Below, one piece after another: positions 8,222 to 16,403 of a DNA stretch of 29,551 nt. The notes below the pieces were generated by a model. It saw only the letters and a list, made by a program, of their open reading frames with translations. It searched no databases and had not been told where the DNA came from. The position numbers and the translations under genes were made by a program. This stretch comes from Lachnospiraceae bacterium UBA4317 (GTDB lineage: Bacteria > Bacillota_A > Clostridia > Lachnospirales > Lachnospiraceae). The stretch covers positions 1-29,551 of the forward strand of contig DGUF01000028.1 of the NCBI GenBank assembly GCA_002394525.1, in the 5' to 3' direction. The stretch's first letter is position 1, and every line of letters begins with the position of its first letter.

Positions 8222-8329
8222 TGCATGGTAAACTGCACCGGAAACACGGTGAGCTGCCCTTACCGGATCTGCCCCGAAAGGACAATGATCCGGCCTTACC
8301 GGATCTGCTCCAGAAGGACGGTGATCCGG
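8222..8329 (-). repeat. 36-bp tandem duplications covering the end of the xdhC-like gene
   Basis: Units at 8294-8329 and 8258-8293 match at about 31 of 36 positions. Read leftward, the first encodes the last XdhC residues RITVLLEQIR plus the stop; the second would encode RIIVLSGQIR plus a stop. A third, more decayed unit is seen at about 8222-8257. So the gene's terminus, stop codon included, has been copied downstream. Confidence 0.75.
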
Positions 8330-9576
8330 CCTCCGCAGATCATGGACTCATCGGAATATGTATCCGGCCCCTGTTCTCCGCAGGCCTGTCTGCTGCCTCC
8401 GGAAGGCATATCGATCTTCAAAAACGATAACGCGGGCGGCGGATTCTGAGATCCGGCCTGCGGCCGGGGACCTGTCTCCTGCAGCATTTGCAGGGCGGCC
8501 CGCCGGATTACTTCCTCCGCATAGCCGCCTCCGATCGTCCCCCGCCGGTTTCCGTCCGGCAGGACCAGCATGCGGGTCCCGGGGTTCCGGGGCGCCTCGC
8601 CCTCTTTTTTGACGATCGTGGCGAGGACAGCGCGGGGACGGCCAGAGCCGGGCTCGCCGCGTCCGGAAATAAGGGATTCAAATCCATCGGATCCTGAATT
8701 TCTGCCTGCGGGAGCATCGGATCCGGTCCCGGAACTGTCAAGACCGGGAGTGCCGGTCCCGGAGCTGTCAGGTCCGTGAGCACCGGCAAAAGTCCGCAGA
8801 GACCGCAATGCGTCCAGGATTTCCGGGGAGTACCCATCCCCGGTCCCCCCGGCCCGGATGACGGAGATGACCTGGGCCAGGATCGAGACGGCGATCTCCT
8901 GCGGGGTCGCCGCCCCGATCGCCAGGCCGACAGGCATATGGACGGCCTGAACGTCCTCCTCAGAGAAGCCCTCGCGCAGGAGGGTCTTCCTGGCTCCGGC
9001 CGCCCGGGCCCTGCTGCTCATCATGCCCGCATAGAGACGGGGCTTGCCCAGGATGACCCGGAGGCTCTCCATGCCGTGCTGGTGGCCGCGGGTCACGAGG
9101 ACATAGCAGGTCCCCTCGTCGGACTCCAGCCCGGTCAGGGCCTCTTCAAAGGGGGCGCAGATCACCTGCCCCGCCCCGGCCTCCCGCGCGAGGTCCGCAT
9201 ATTCGGGACGGTCCTCGATCACGATCGTATCCAGCCCGGTCAGGGACGCCATCCGGCAGAGGGCCTGGCCGACATGGCCCGCCCCGCAGATGACCAGCCG
9301 GGGCACCCTGTTCAGGCGCTCAAAAAAAAGGGTCCTGCCCCCGCAGAAGAGGTCTCCATTTCCTTCAAGGCCGCCGGCCTTATATTTTTTATATATTTCC
9401 GTTTCTGATGCCTCAAAAAAAGCGCGGACGTCCCCGCTGCCTGTACAGGCAGCGGCTTTTCCGTCCGCAAACAGAGCCTTTGCTCCGGCGCCCTCTCCCT
9501 CCGTGATGATCAACTCAAGCTTTCGGGCAGATTCCGGAAGAGACAGCAGGACATCGTAGTAGTCTTTTCTCTCCAT
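8296..9576 (-). CDS. XdhC/CoxI-family Mo-hydroxylase accessory protein, domains in reversed order
   Basis: 426 residues from the ATG at 9576; a TTG at 9585 would add three. RVPRLVICGAGHVGQAL (about 95-111) is the Rossmann motif of XdhC; VTRGHQHGMESL, then MMSSRARAAG and PVGLAIGAATPQEIAVSI complete this part. After a Gly/Ser-rich linker (about 255-305) comes a CoxI-like piece, VLATIVKKEGEAPRNPGTRM followed by GTIGGGYAEE. In most family members the CoxI piece is N-terminal. XdhC proteins bind the Mo cofactor, help insert its terminal ligand and stabilise it before insertion into the hydroxylase; here that ligand would be selenium. It abuts the permease stop, indicating tight coupling. The linker holds a 30-bp repeat. 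Confidence 0.82.
   Translation of the reverse strand: MERKDYYDVLLSLPESARKLELIITEGEGAGAKALFADGKAAACTGSGDVRAFFEASETEIYKKYKAGGLEGNGDLFCGGRTLFFERLNRVPRLVICGAGHVGQALCRMASLTGLDTIVIEDRPEYADLAREAGAGQVICAPFEEALTGLESDEGTCYVLVTRGHQHGMESLRVILGKPRLYAGMMSSRARAAGARKTLLREGFSEEDVQAVHMPVGLAIGAATPQEIAVSILAQVISVIRAGGTGDGYSPEILDALRSLRTFAGAHGPDSSGTGTPGLDSSGTGSDAPAGRNSGSDGFESLISGRGEPGSGRPRAVLATIVKKEGEAPRNPGTRMLVLPDGNRRGTIGGGYAEEVIRRAALQMLQETGPRPQAGSQNPPPALSFLKIDMPSGGSRQACGEQGPDTYSDESMICGGRITVLLEQIR
8711..8785 (-). repeat. 30-bp in-frame repeat in the XdhC linker
   Basis: The plus strand reads GGAACTGTCAAGACCGGGAG at 8731 and a close variant begins at 8761, exactly 30 bp on; a partial unit precedes at 8711. The protein reads DSSGTG twice, separated by TPGL. 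It lies between the Rossmann and CoxI parts. Confidence 0.7.
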
Positions 9577-9585
9577 TTTTTCCAA

Positions 9586-10914
9586 TCAGGCTTTCTTTTC
9601 CTTCGGCAGGATCAGGTTGAGCACAATGGCCATAATGGTGGCAACGACGACCGGCGTGGAGCCGAAGACCGTGGGCGCCCAGGAGGGGAAGCCGGGGCCG
9701 GCCAGGGAGTCCGCGACCTGGGTGATCCCGACGCCCAGGGCGACGGACATCCCGACGACAGTGACTGTCCTGGGCGGCAGGCCGTCCTTGGTGAACATGC
9801 GGACGCCGGTCATGGCGATCTGGGCAAAGACGGACAGGGTCGCGCCGCCGATGACGCTCTGGGGGATCGTCGTCAGCAGGGCCGAGAGGGCCGGGAAGAG
9901 GCCGGCGGCCAGCAGGATCAGGGCCGAGACCAGAAAGACGATGCGGTTGATGACCTTGTTGACCGTGACGATGCCGACATTCTGGCTGTAGGTGGCAGTC
10001 GGCAGACCGCCGAAAAAGGCGCCGATGATGCTGGCGATCCCCTGGGTGATGATACCGCCCTGCAGTTCTCTGTCAGTGGGGACCCTGTCCATGCCGCCCA
10101 TGGTGGTGGAGGTCAGGTCGCCGATGGTCTGGACGGCATTGACCGCGTAGACGATCGCCAGAGAGGCACAGGCGGAGGGAACAAATTCGATGTGGAAATG
10201 CATGAAGCGGGGCAGGGAGATGATCGCCTGGGTGGCGGTCACGGAGGAAAAATCCACCATGCCGAAGACCAGGGCCAGGGCATAGCCGGCGATCATGCCG
10301 AAAAAGAGGGAGCCCAGCTTGAGCACGCCGCGGGTAAAGTTGTTGAGAAAGAGGACGACGGCAAAGGTGACCAGGGCCACGGTCCAGCACTTGGCCCCAC
10401 CGAACTCCGGATGGCCGGATCCGCCGGCCATATAGCGGACTGCCGTCGGATACAGGGACAGACCGATGGTAAAAATAACTGTGCCGGTCACGATATCGGG
10501 AAAGAGGACGCGGATCTGCCTGACAAAGAGACCAAAGACGATGGCCACACAGCCCCCCACGATCTCGGCGCCCAGGATCGTGCCGATATTGAACTGGCCG
10601 CCGATCGCCTGCAGGGTCGGCACATAGGCGAAGCTGGTTCCCATGATGACCGGGAGTCCCGCCCCGATCCGGCCAAAGACCGGAAAGAGCTGCAGGAGGG
10701 TCGCCACCGCCGTCATGATCAGGGCGGCCTGGATCATCATCATTCTTTCCTGCGGATCCAGCTCGCAGACGCCGGCGACGATGATCGCGGGTGTTATGAC
10801 ACCCACGACGGCCGCCAGCACATGCTGCAGACTCAGCGGCAGCAGGACCGAGATGGCCGGCGCAGCGCCCCTGTATTCATAAAGTTCCCTGTGTCTGTTT
10901 TCTTTCGTACCCAT
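9586..10914 (-). CDS. NCS2 (uracil/xanthine) permease
   Basis: 442 residues with some twelve or more hydrophobic segments. The N-terminus PLSLQHVLAAVVGVITPAII and the motif TYSQNVGIVTVNKV are typical of nucleobase:cation symporter-2 proteins, which import uracil, xanthine or uric acid with protons or sodium. The ATG at 10914 is chosen because GGAGAAG lies about 7 nt upstream; a TTG at 10944 in the same frame has no such site. Its place inside the selenium/hydroxylase run suggests that it brings in the purine oxidised by the three-subunit enzyme. Substrate choice within the family cannot be read from the sequence by eye. Confidence 0.9.
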   Translation of the reverse strand: MGTKENRHRELYEYRGAAPAISVLLPLSLQHVLAAVVGVITPAIIVAGVCELDPQERMMMIQAALIMTAVATLLQLFPVFGRIGAGLPVIMGTSFAYVPTLQAIGGQFNIGTILGAEIVGGCVAIVFGLFVRQIRVLFPDIVTGTVIFTIGLSLYPTAVRYMAGGSGHPEFGGAKCWTVALVTFAVVLFLNNFTRGVLKLGSLFFGMIAGYALALVFGMVDFSSVTATQAIISLPRFMHFHIEFVPSACASLAIVYAVNAVQTIGDLTSTTMGGMDRVPTDRELQGGIITQGIASIIGAFFGGLPTATYSQNVGIVTVNKVINRIVFLVSALILLAAGLFPALSALLTTIPQSVIGGATLSVFAQIAMTGVRMFTKDGLPPRTVTVVGMSVALGVGITQVADSLAGPGFPSWAPTVFGSTPVVVATIMAIVLNLILPKEKKA

Positions 10915-10963
10915 TCGTAATACTTCTCCTTCAATGCGTACCAAATCAGCGAATTCGTTCTGT

Positions 10964-10990
10964 GACCTGTCCGGCCCTGCGGGGCAGGTC
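10964..10990 (-). other. Intercistronic hairpin before the permease gene
   Basis: GACCTGTCC (10964-10972) pairs with GGGCAGGTC (10982-10990) with a single G-T, leaving a 9-nt loop. It lies in the 81-bp gap between the DUF3343 gene and the permease. There is no following T-run, so it is not a standard terminator. It might mark an mRNA processing point, which is a guess. Confidence 0.4.
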
Positions 10991-10995
10991 CTTGG

Positions 10996-11475
10996 TTAAT
11001 TCTCCATGGACCACATGGAGACTATGTGGGGGCCCTCAAAGATAAGCCCCGCGGCCCGGATCCGGTCCACTGCGGCCCGGACAGCAGCTTGGTGCCCCTC
11101 CTGAACCGTTTTCCCCGGGACTGTTTTTCCCGAACCCATTTCCTCCGGAGCCGTTTTCCCCGGATCTGTTTCCTCCGGGTTCGTTTTTCCCGGGCCCATT
11201 TCCTCCGGAGCCGTTTCCCCCGAATCTGTTTTTCCCGGACCTGTTTTTCCCGGACCCATTTTCTCCGGGTCCATTCTCCAGCACAGGCCGCAGCCGGCAT
11301 GGACCTTCGGAGGAAGGGGGATCAGCCGGCCGGAGATGCCGTTTGCCCGGCAGAAATCCTCCATCTCCATGGCCTGCTCATAGCTGGAAAAAGAGAGGAT
11401 CACATAGTCCTTCCGGATCCGCCTGCCGGGGGATGGGGCGGAGCTCCCCGGAAATCCTGTCTCCCGTCCCGTCAT
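10996..11475 (-). CDS. DUF3343 Se/S-carrier-like protein with an expanded repeat insert
   Basis: 159 residues, about twice the usual size of this family. Residues about 22-68 (YVILSFSSYEQAMEMEDF, then IPLPPKVHAGCGLCW) and the last about 33 (VDRIRAAGLIFEGPHIV) form the DUF3343 fold, which Pfam describes as a putative Se/S carrier. Between them are eleven pentapeptides such as GPGKT, APEEM and DPGKT. The start ATG overlaps the yedF stop as ATGA (11472-11475), so translation is coupled. The position after yedF and selD supports a selenium-handling role; Cys in GCGLC is a candidate carrier residue. Whether the insert allows folding is unknown. Confidence 0.75.
   Translation of the reverse strand: MTGRETGFPGSSAPSPGRRIRKDYVILSFSSYEQAMEMEDFCRANGISGRLIPLPPKVHAGCGLCWRMDPEKMGPGKTGPGKTDSGETAPEEMGPGKTNPEETDPGKTAPEEMGSGKTVPGKTVQEGHQAAVRAAVDRIRAAGLIFEGPHIVSMWSMEN
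11107..11271 (-). repeat. 15-bp minisatellite, eleven in-frame units
   Basis: Eleven consecutive 15-bp units encode pentapeptides x-(P/S)-(G/E)-(K/E)-(T/M): DPEKM, GPGKT, GPGKT, DSGET, APEEM, GPGKT, NPEET, DPGKT, APEEM, GSGKT, VPGKT. The frame is kept throughout, and it sits between the two halves of the DUF3343 fold. Confidence 0.9.
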
Positions 11476-12122
11476 GGCCGCAGGATGCGGGCCGCTTCGG
11501 TCTGGATCCGGACAATATCATACATATTGGTGATGCCGCCGACCTGCAGCTTATCGCGCAGGCCGTAGAAATCCAGGCAGGTCCCGCAGGTCAGGATCGT
11601 GACGCCCGCGGCCTCCATCTGGCGCAGGTCCTCGATGGAGTCAGACCCCTCGCAGGTCAGGGACGCGCCCCCGTTGTAAAAGAGGAGGGTGTCGGGAAGG
11701 ACGTCCTGCTGGCCCAGGGCGAAGATAAAGGCCTTCATCAGGTTTTTCCCCAGCCTGTCATCCCCGGTGCCCATGCAGGCGGACCCGATCGCGGCGACGG
11801 TCCCCCTCAGAGGGCCGGGCTGGCCGGGCGCGCATCCGCAGGCTTCAACATCTGCCGCGTCCTGGTCCGCTCCGGCGTCAACTGCTCCGGCCGCTTCTTC
11901 GGAAATGGTGAACGTGATCCTCCACTCCGAATCTCCCGTCTGCTCTGTCCTGACGCCGTATCCCTTCTGAGCGCCGAATTTGTGCAGGTTCTGGGCCGAG
12001 ATCTCGTTGCCGGCCAGGACCTCGACAGTCCCCGCGCCGCCCAGGTCCCGCACTGCGTTTTTGGCCTTGACGACCGGTACAGGACAGACATCCGCTCTGG
12101 CATCTACCGTAATATGCTTCAT
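11472..12122 (-). CDS. yedF: Sulfurtransferase-like selenium metabolism protein YedF
   Basis: 216 residues. An N-terminal TusA/SirA-like domain has the CPVP motif with Cys13; a C-terminal DsrE-like domain contains SACMGTGDDRLGKNLMKAF, FYNGGASLTCEGS and LTCGTCLDFYGL. This two-domain form is the YedF type found beside selD and thought to handle reactive selenium or sulfur. The ATG at 12122 is preceded by AAGGAGG, about 14 nt away; the frame is open further upstream but that part has no family resemblance. A short acidic, Ala-rich linker (about 80-100) joins the domains. It lies 89 bp after selD and overlaps the DUF3343 start by 4 bp. Confidence 0.88.
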   Translation of the reverse strand: MKHITVDARADVCPVPVVKAKNAVRDLGGAGTVEVLAGNEISAQNLHKFGAQKGYGVRTEQTGDSEWRITFTISEEAAGAVDAGADQDAADVEACGCAPGQPGPLRGTVAAIGSACMGTGDDRLGKNLMKAFIFALGQQDVLPDTLLFYNGGASLTCEGSDSIEDLRQMEAAGVTILTCGTCLDFYGLRDKLQVGGITNMYDIVRIQTEAARILRP

Positions 12123-12211
12123 ATCTGTTTCTCTTTCCTCCTTTTTAAAGCTGAAATAATTTTTCAGGCTGCGTCCCGCGGCCCCGGGAAGCGGGCTCCG
12201 CCGGGGCTCTC

Positions 12212-13249
12212 TCAGCCCTCGACCAGGATCTGATTGTCTCTTTGCGGGATGAGGTCGCCTATGATCTGTGCCCGGATTCCCTCCTCCCGCATGCGGGCGC
12301 ACATTTCGGCCGCCGCGCTGTAGTCGAGGGCAAAGAGAAGGCCTCCCGAGGTCTGGGGGTCGAACAGGACCTCCTCCATGGCAAAAGGAATGCCGTTGAA
12401 GCGCACATAGGGCTGAGCATAATTTCTGTTTTTCTGGCCCCCGCCCGTGATGAGGAATTCCTCCGCCGCCTTCAGGGCGCCGGGAAAGACCGGGATCCGG
12501 GCCCCGTAGAGCAGGCCGCTGCAGCCGCTGTCCTCCAGCATCTCGTGCAGGTGGCCCAGCAGGCCGAAGCCGGTCACATCGGTGCAGCAGCGCACGGGAT
12601 AGTCCCGGCTGATCTGCGCGGCCCTGCGGTTGAGGGCACGCATGGAGTCGGTTGCTCTCCTGAAATCCTCCGGGTCCGCCTCCCCCACCCGGTTGGCGGC
12701 GGTCAGGATCCCCGTCCCCAGGGGCTTGGTCAGGACCAGGACATCGCCGGCCCTGCCGCCCTGGTTGCGGTAGATCCGGTCCGGATGCACGACGCCTGTC
12801 ACCGAGAGTCCGTAGCGGATCCCGCTGTCGGCGATCGAGTGGCCGCCGGCCAGGCTCCCCCCGGCCTCGATGACCTTCTCCGCGCCCCCGCGCAGGATCT
12901 CCCCCAGGATGTTCAGGTCCATGGACTCCGGATAGCAGACGATGTTGAGGGCCGTCCGGACCTCGCCGCCCATGGCATAGACATCGCTCATGGCGTTGGC
13001 CGCGGCGATCTGGCCGAAGAGGAAGGGGTCCCCGACCATGGGCGGAAAAAAGTCCAGGGTCTGGATCACCGCCAGGTCATCCGTCAGCCGGTAGACCGCC
13101 CCGTCGTCGTGGCTGTCAAAGCCGACCAGGAGATCCGGGTCGTTTTCTCCGCGGGGGATCTTTTCCAGGATCCGGCTCAGAAGGCCTGCTCCGAGCTTGG
13201 CCGTGCATCCCCCGCTCTCACAAAATATTACCGGTTTGTTCTCTGTCAT
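12212..13249 (-). CDS. selD: Selenide, water dikinase (selenophosphate synthetase)
   Basis: 345 residues, the normal size. The catalytic stretch SGGCTAKLG (residues 12-20) has Cys15 and Lys18 in the GC-x-x-K pattern, so this is the cysteine form, not the selenocysteine form. DFFPPMVGDPFLFGQIAAANAMSD and LAGGHSIADSGIRYGLSVTG are family signatures, as is the C-terminal DPQTSGGLLFA. SelD makes selenophosphate from selenide and ATP. With no selA, selB or tRNA-Sec nearby, its product here probably serves the Mo hydroxylase cofactor (the orphan-SelD trait of Haft and Self 2008), although Sec genes elsewhere in the genome cannot be excluded. It follows the Mo subunit by 60 bp; the ribosome site is weak. 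Confidence 0.95.
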   Translation of the reverse strand: MTENKPVIFCESGGCTAKLGAGLLSRILEKIPRGENDPDLLVGFDSHDDGAVYRLTDDLAVIQTLDFFPPMVGDPFLFGQIAAANAMSDVYAMGGEVRTALNIVCYPESMDLNILGEILRGGAEKVIEAGGSLAGGHSIADSGIRYGLSVTGVVHPDRIYRNQGGRAGDVLVLTKPLGTGILTAANRVGEADPEDFRRATDSMRALNRRAAQISRDYPVRCCTDVTGFGLLGHLHEMLEDSGCSGLLYGARIPVFPGALKAAEEFLITGGGQKNRNYAQPYVRFNGIPFAMEEVLFDPQTSGGLLFALDYSAAAEMCARMREEGIRAQIIGDLIPQRDNQILVEG

Positions 13250-13309
13250 TGTTTTACCTGTCTGAAGTGTTTTTTGAAATGATGCGGCATGTCAGCCCGC
13301 ATCATGCGC

Positions 13310-15721
13310 TCAGGACTCGCGGGCGGGTTCTGGATCCTGCGTATCCGTAGCGCCGGCAGCCGCCATGGCGATCTTCTCCGGTGTGATCGGCAGCTCGTAA
13401 AAGCGCTTCCCGACCGCCTGATAGACTGCTTCGGCAATGGCGGGCGCGGGGGTGTTGATGACGACCTCCCCGATCGATTTGGCGCCATAGGGTCCCTTTG
13501 TCTCATAGCTGCTCTCGATGGCCACGTGGATATGGCCGATATCGAGCCGGCTGGGGATCCTGTACTGCATGAGGGAATTTTCCAGGACCGCCCCGCGGTC
13601 AGAGTAGGTGACATTTTCGGACAGAGCCATGCCGATGCCCTGCAGGAGTCCGCCTTCCGTCTGCACTCGCACCAGGTTCTCATTGAGGGGGGTGCCGCAG
13701 TCGACGGCGGCGTAATAATCGACGACCTTTGTCTCTCCGGTAGCCGGGTCTGTCTCCATCTCCGCGATGCCCGCCATAAAGGGCGGCGGCGATGTCTCGG
13801 AATTATTGGTCGCGGTCGTGAAGAGTTCAATGTCGTTGTGGACCATGGACGCGGTGGCGATCTCCTCGAGCGTGGCACTGTCAGAGGGATCGCCCGCGCG
13901 CTGAACAGTCCTGCCGTCGAAGACGACCTCCTCCGGGGCACAGTCCAGGAGCCTGGCTCCCAGGGCGAGGATCTTTTCCCGCAGGCGGAGGGCGCATTTC
14001 TCCACGGCCTTGCCGGTCACATAGGCCGTGCTGGAGGCGTAGGAACCCGAATCGTAGGGAGAGGCGTCGGTGTCGGCGCCAAAGACCTCGATCTGGTCGA
14101 CGGAGCACTCCAGGGTCTCGGCCGCCACCTGGGCCAGGGTCGTATCGCACCCCGTGCCCATATCGGCCGCGCCGATCATCAGGATATAGAAGCCCTCGTC
14201 GCCCAGCTTAAGGGAAGCGCTGCCGACGTCCACAGCCGAAATGCCGGATCCCTGCATGGACAGGGCGACCCCCATCGTGCGGATCCTGCCGTCCGGCAGC
14301 ACCCGGCGGGTTCCCTTTTCCTCCCAGCCGGACATTTCCCGGACCCGGGCCAGGCACCGGTCCAGAGCGCAGCTGGAAGCGGGTTCATAGTAGTAGGCAG
14401 GCATGGTCTGCCCCTCGCGGACGATGTTCATCTCCCGCAGGTGGATCGGATCCATCCCGATCTCGGCCGCCAGTTCATTGACGGCGGATTCGACGGCAAA
14501 AATGCCCTGGGTCGCGCCGTAGCCCCGGTAGGCTCCCGCGGACATGCGGTTGGTATAGACCACATCGAAGACAAAGCGGTGGGCCTCCGCCTCTCCGTAG
14601 AGAGAGATGGACTTGTGGCCGGACAGGCCCACCGTCGTGGGGCCGTGTTCGCCGTAGGCCCCGGTGTTGGACAGGGTGTAGAGGTCGATCCCGCGGATCC
14701 TGCCGTCCTTCATGGCCCCCAGCCGCACATGCATCTGCATCTCATGGCGGGGAGAGGAGGCGGTCATGCTCTCCTCCCTGGTCATGATGTACATGGAGGG
14801 CTTCCCGGTCATCCAGGTCACAAAGGCCGGGTAGACCTCACTGACAGCCGTCTGCTTGGCTCCGAAGCCGCCCCCGATGCGGGGCTTGCGGACACGGATC
14901 TTTGATTTGGGGATGTGGAGGGCATTGGCCACGATCCTGCGGACATGGAAGATGATCTGGGTGGAGGAGACGATCTCCAGCCTTCCGTAGGGATCCATGA
15001 CGCACCAGGTGCGGAAGGTCTCCATCATGGCCTGTTGGACGGCCTTGGTGTGATAGACCCGGTCAATCACGATATCGCAGTCTTTGAGGACCGCCTCGAT
15101 ATCCCCGTCGGCCGACTCGCCGTGGGCACAGAGATTCCTCTTATTGTCCGCTCCGACGAGGGCCAGGCTCTCCCAGTTGTCCTCGGGATGGACCAGGACC
15201 GGATTGTCTTTGGCTGTACGGAAATCCAGCACCGGCTCCAGCACATCATATTTGACCTTGATCAGGCGGCAGGCCTTGTCCACGCACTTTTCATCCTTTC
15301 CCGCGACGATCGCGACGGGGTCGCCGACAAAGCGGACATGGCGGTCGATCAGGAGGCGGTCATAGGGACTAGGCTCGGGATAGGTCTGGCCGGCCTGGGT
15401 ATAGCGCCGTCCGTCCTGGTCGATGTCCTCCCAGGTATAGACCGCCTCGATGCCCGGCACTTTTCTGGCGGCATCCGTCTTGATGGACCGGACGATGGCG
15501 TTGGCGTGGGGCGACCGGACCAGCTTGACGACCAGGCAGTCCTGCGGCGCGATATCCTCTGTAAAAAGGGGCTTGCCCAGAAGCAGCTGCATGGAGTCCT
15601 TCTTGCGGATCCCCTTTCCGACGACGGCCAGGTCGCGGGCGCGCCCGTCCACATGGGTCTCGGGTACCTGCAGGATTTCCTCCGCTGAACGGGGCATGCT
15701 GTTCATTTTCTCTTTCTTCAT
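13310..15721 (-). CDS. Molybdenum hydroxylase large (molybdopterin-binding) subunit, xanthine dehydrogenase type
   Basis: 803 residues. Landmarks: VGKGIRKKDSMQLLLGKPLF near the N-terminus, GGGFGAKQ, AYRGYGATQG, QGSGISAVD, and KSIGEVVINTPAPAIAEAV, in which Glu752 is the expected catalytic base. It binds the Mo-pterin cofactor and carries out substrate hydroxylation with electrons passing to the 2Fe-2S and FAD subunits. The neighbouring selD, yedF, yqeB and yqeC point to the selenium-dependent class, in which Se is a cofactor ligand and not an encoded residue; I saw no in-frame TGA. The start overlaps the 2Fe-2S gene stop as ATGA (15718-15721). The purine permease in the run suggests xanthine or a related purine, but the substrate is not proven. 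Confidence 0.92.
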   Translation of the reverse strand: MKKEKMNSMPRSAEEILQVPETHVDGRARDLAVVGKGIRKKDSMQLLLGKPLFTEDIAPQDCLVVKLVRSPHANAIVRSIKTDAARKVPGIEAVYTWEDIDQDGRRYTQAGQTYPEPSPYDRLLIDRHVRFVGDPVAIVAGKDEKCVDKACRLIKVKYDVLEPVLDFRTAKDNPVLVHPEDNWESLALVGADNKRNLCAHGESADGDIEAVLKDCDIVIDRVYHTKAVQQAMMETFRTWCVMDPYGRLEIVSSTQIIFHVRRIVANALHIPKSKIRVRKPRIGGGFGAKQTAVSEVYPAFVTWMTGKPSMYIMTREESMTASSPRHEMQMHVRLGAMKDGRIRGIDLYTLSNTGAYGEHGPTTVGLSGHKSISLYGEAEAHRFVFDVVYTNRMSAGAYRGYGATQGIFAVESAVNELAAEIGMDPIHLREMNIVREGQTMPAYYYEPASSCALDRCLARVREMSGWEEKGTRRVLPDGRIRTMGVALSMQGSGISAVDVGSASLKLGDEGFYILMIGAADMGTGCDTTLAQVAAETLECSVDQIEVFGADTDASPYDSGSYASSTAYVTGKAVEKCALRLREKILALGARLLDCAPEEVVFDGRTVQRAGDPSDSATLEEIATASMVHNDIELFTTATNNSETSPPPFMAGIAEMETDPATGETKVVDYYAAVDCGTPLNENLVRVQTEGGLLQGIGMALSENVTYSDRGAVLENSLMQYRIPSRLDIGHIHVAIESSYETKGPYGAKSIGEVVINTPAPAIAEAVYQAVGKRFYELPITPEKIAMAAAGATDTQDPEPARES

Positions 15722-16266
15722 GCCTGTATCCCCCCCTTCCCGGCATCCGCGGCCGCGTCCTTTTTTCCGTCGGGGTCCGACAGGCTGGCCTTCTCCTCAG
15801 CTGCCAGGCCCTTTTTCTTTTTATACTCCACAAAGGCCATCAGACCCCGGAGCTGACCCTCGTAGCCGCTGCATCGGCAGAGGTTGCCCGCCAGGTATTC
15901 CCGGATCTCGTTCTCGTCCGGGTCCGGATTCTCCCTGAAAAGGGCGATCGCGTTCATGATGGTCCCGGGGTTGCAGAAGCCGCACTGCTCCGCCCCCTGG
16001 TCGGCGATAAAGCCCGCCAGCTCCGCGGCCTCCTCCTGCAGGCCCTCCAGGGTCGTCACCCTGCGCTTTTCCACGCGCGCCGCCGGCACGCTGCAGGACA
16101 GGACCGGCACATCGTCCAGAAAGACCGTACAGAGCCCGCAGCAGGACGTCTCACAGCCCCGCTTGACGCTCTTGCAGCCCAGGGACCGGACCAGATCGAT
16201 CAGGAGCAGGTCCGGATCTATGTGTTCCTTGTATTGTTTTCCGTTCAAGGTGAAAGTCAATAACAT
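15718..16266 (-). CDS. Molybdenum hydroxylase 2Fe-2S subunit
   Basis: 182 residues from the ATG at 16266, which has GGGGAAGAGG just upstream; a TTG at 16284 is less likely. Plant-type ferredoxin cysteines are at 38, 43, 46 and 58 (GCETSCCGLCTVFL, then LSC), with an extra Cys42. The second cluster domain has QCGFCNPG and NLCRCSGYEGQ. This is the usual two-cluster small subunit of the xanthine dehydrogenase family, passing electrons from Mo to FAD. A Lys/Ala/Asp-rich tail of about 30 residues follows YKKKKGL and is unusual. It lies 137 bp after the FAD gene and overlaps the large subunit by 4 bp. Confidence 0.93.
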   Translation of the reverse strand: MLLTFTLNGKQYKEHIDPDLLLIDLVRSLGCKSVKRGCETSCCGLCTVFLDDVPVLSCSVPAARVEKRRVTTLEGLQEEAAELAGFIADQGAEQCGFCNPGTIMNAIALFRENPDPDENEIREYLAGNLCRCSGYEGQLRGLMAFVEYKKKKGLAAEEKASLSDPDGKKDAAADAGKGGIQA

Positions 16267-16403
16267 ACCTCTTCCCCTTTCCAAACCGCTGCCTCGCAGC
16301 GATTCCCTCCCCGGTGAATACGAGGGACGTTTTCTCCCGGGGGATCACGGGAAATGCACATGGCAATCCCTGCGATTTATGACTCGTCTGTGAGCTGCCG
16401 CTC

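Noticed and set aside
5408..8449. 1013-codon plus-strand open frame across the desulfurase and YqeB genes
   Set aside because: It spans two clear minus-strand genes and a gap, has no recognisable domain and is explained by high GC.
12242..14905. Long plus-strand frames opposite selD and the Mo subunit
   Set aside because: SelD and the Mo subunit are unmistakable on the minus strand; the plus-strand products look like shadow sequence.
12212..15721. Possible selenocysteine (TGA) codons in selD or the hydroxylase subunits
   Set aside because: All three frames are continuous with Cys or other residues at the key sites; selenium in this enzyme class is a cofactor ligand, not an encoded residue.
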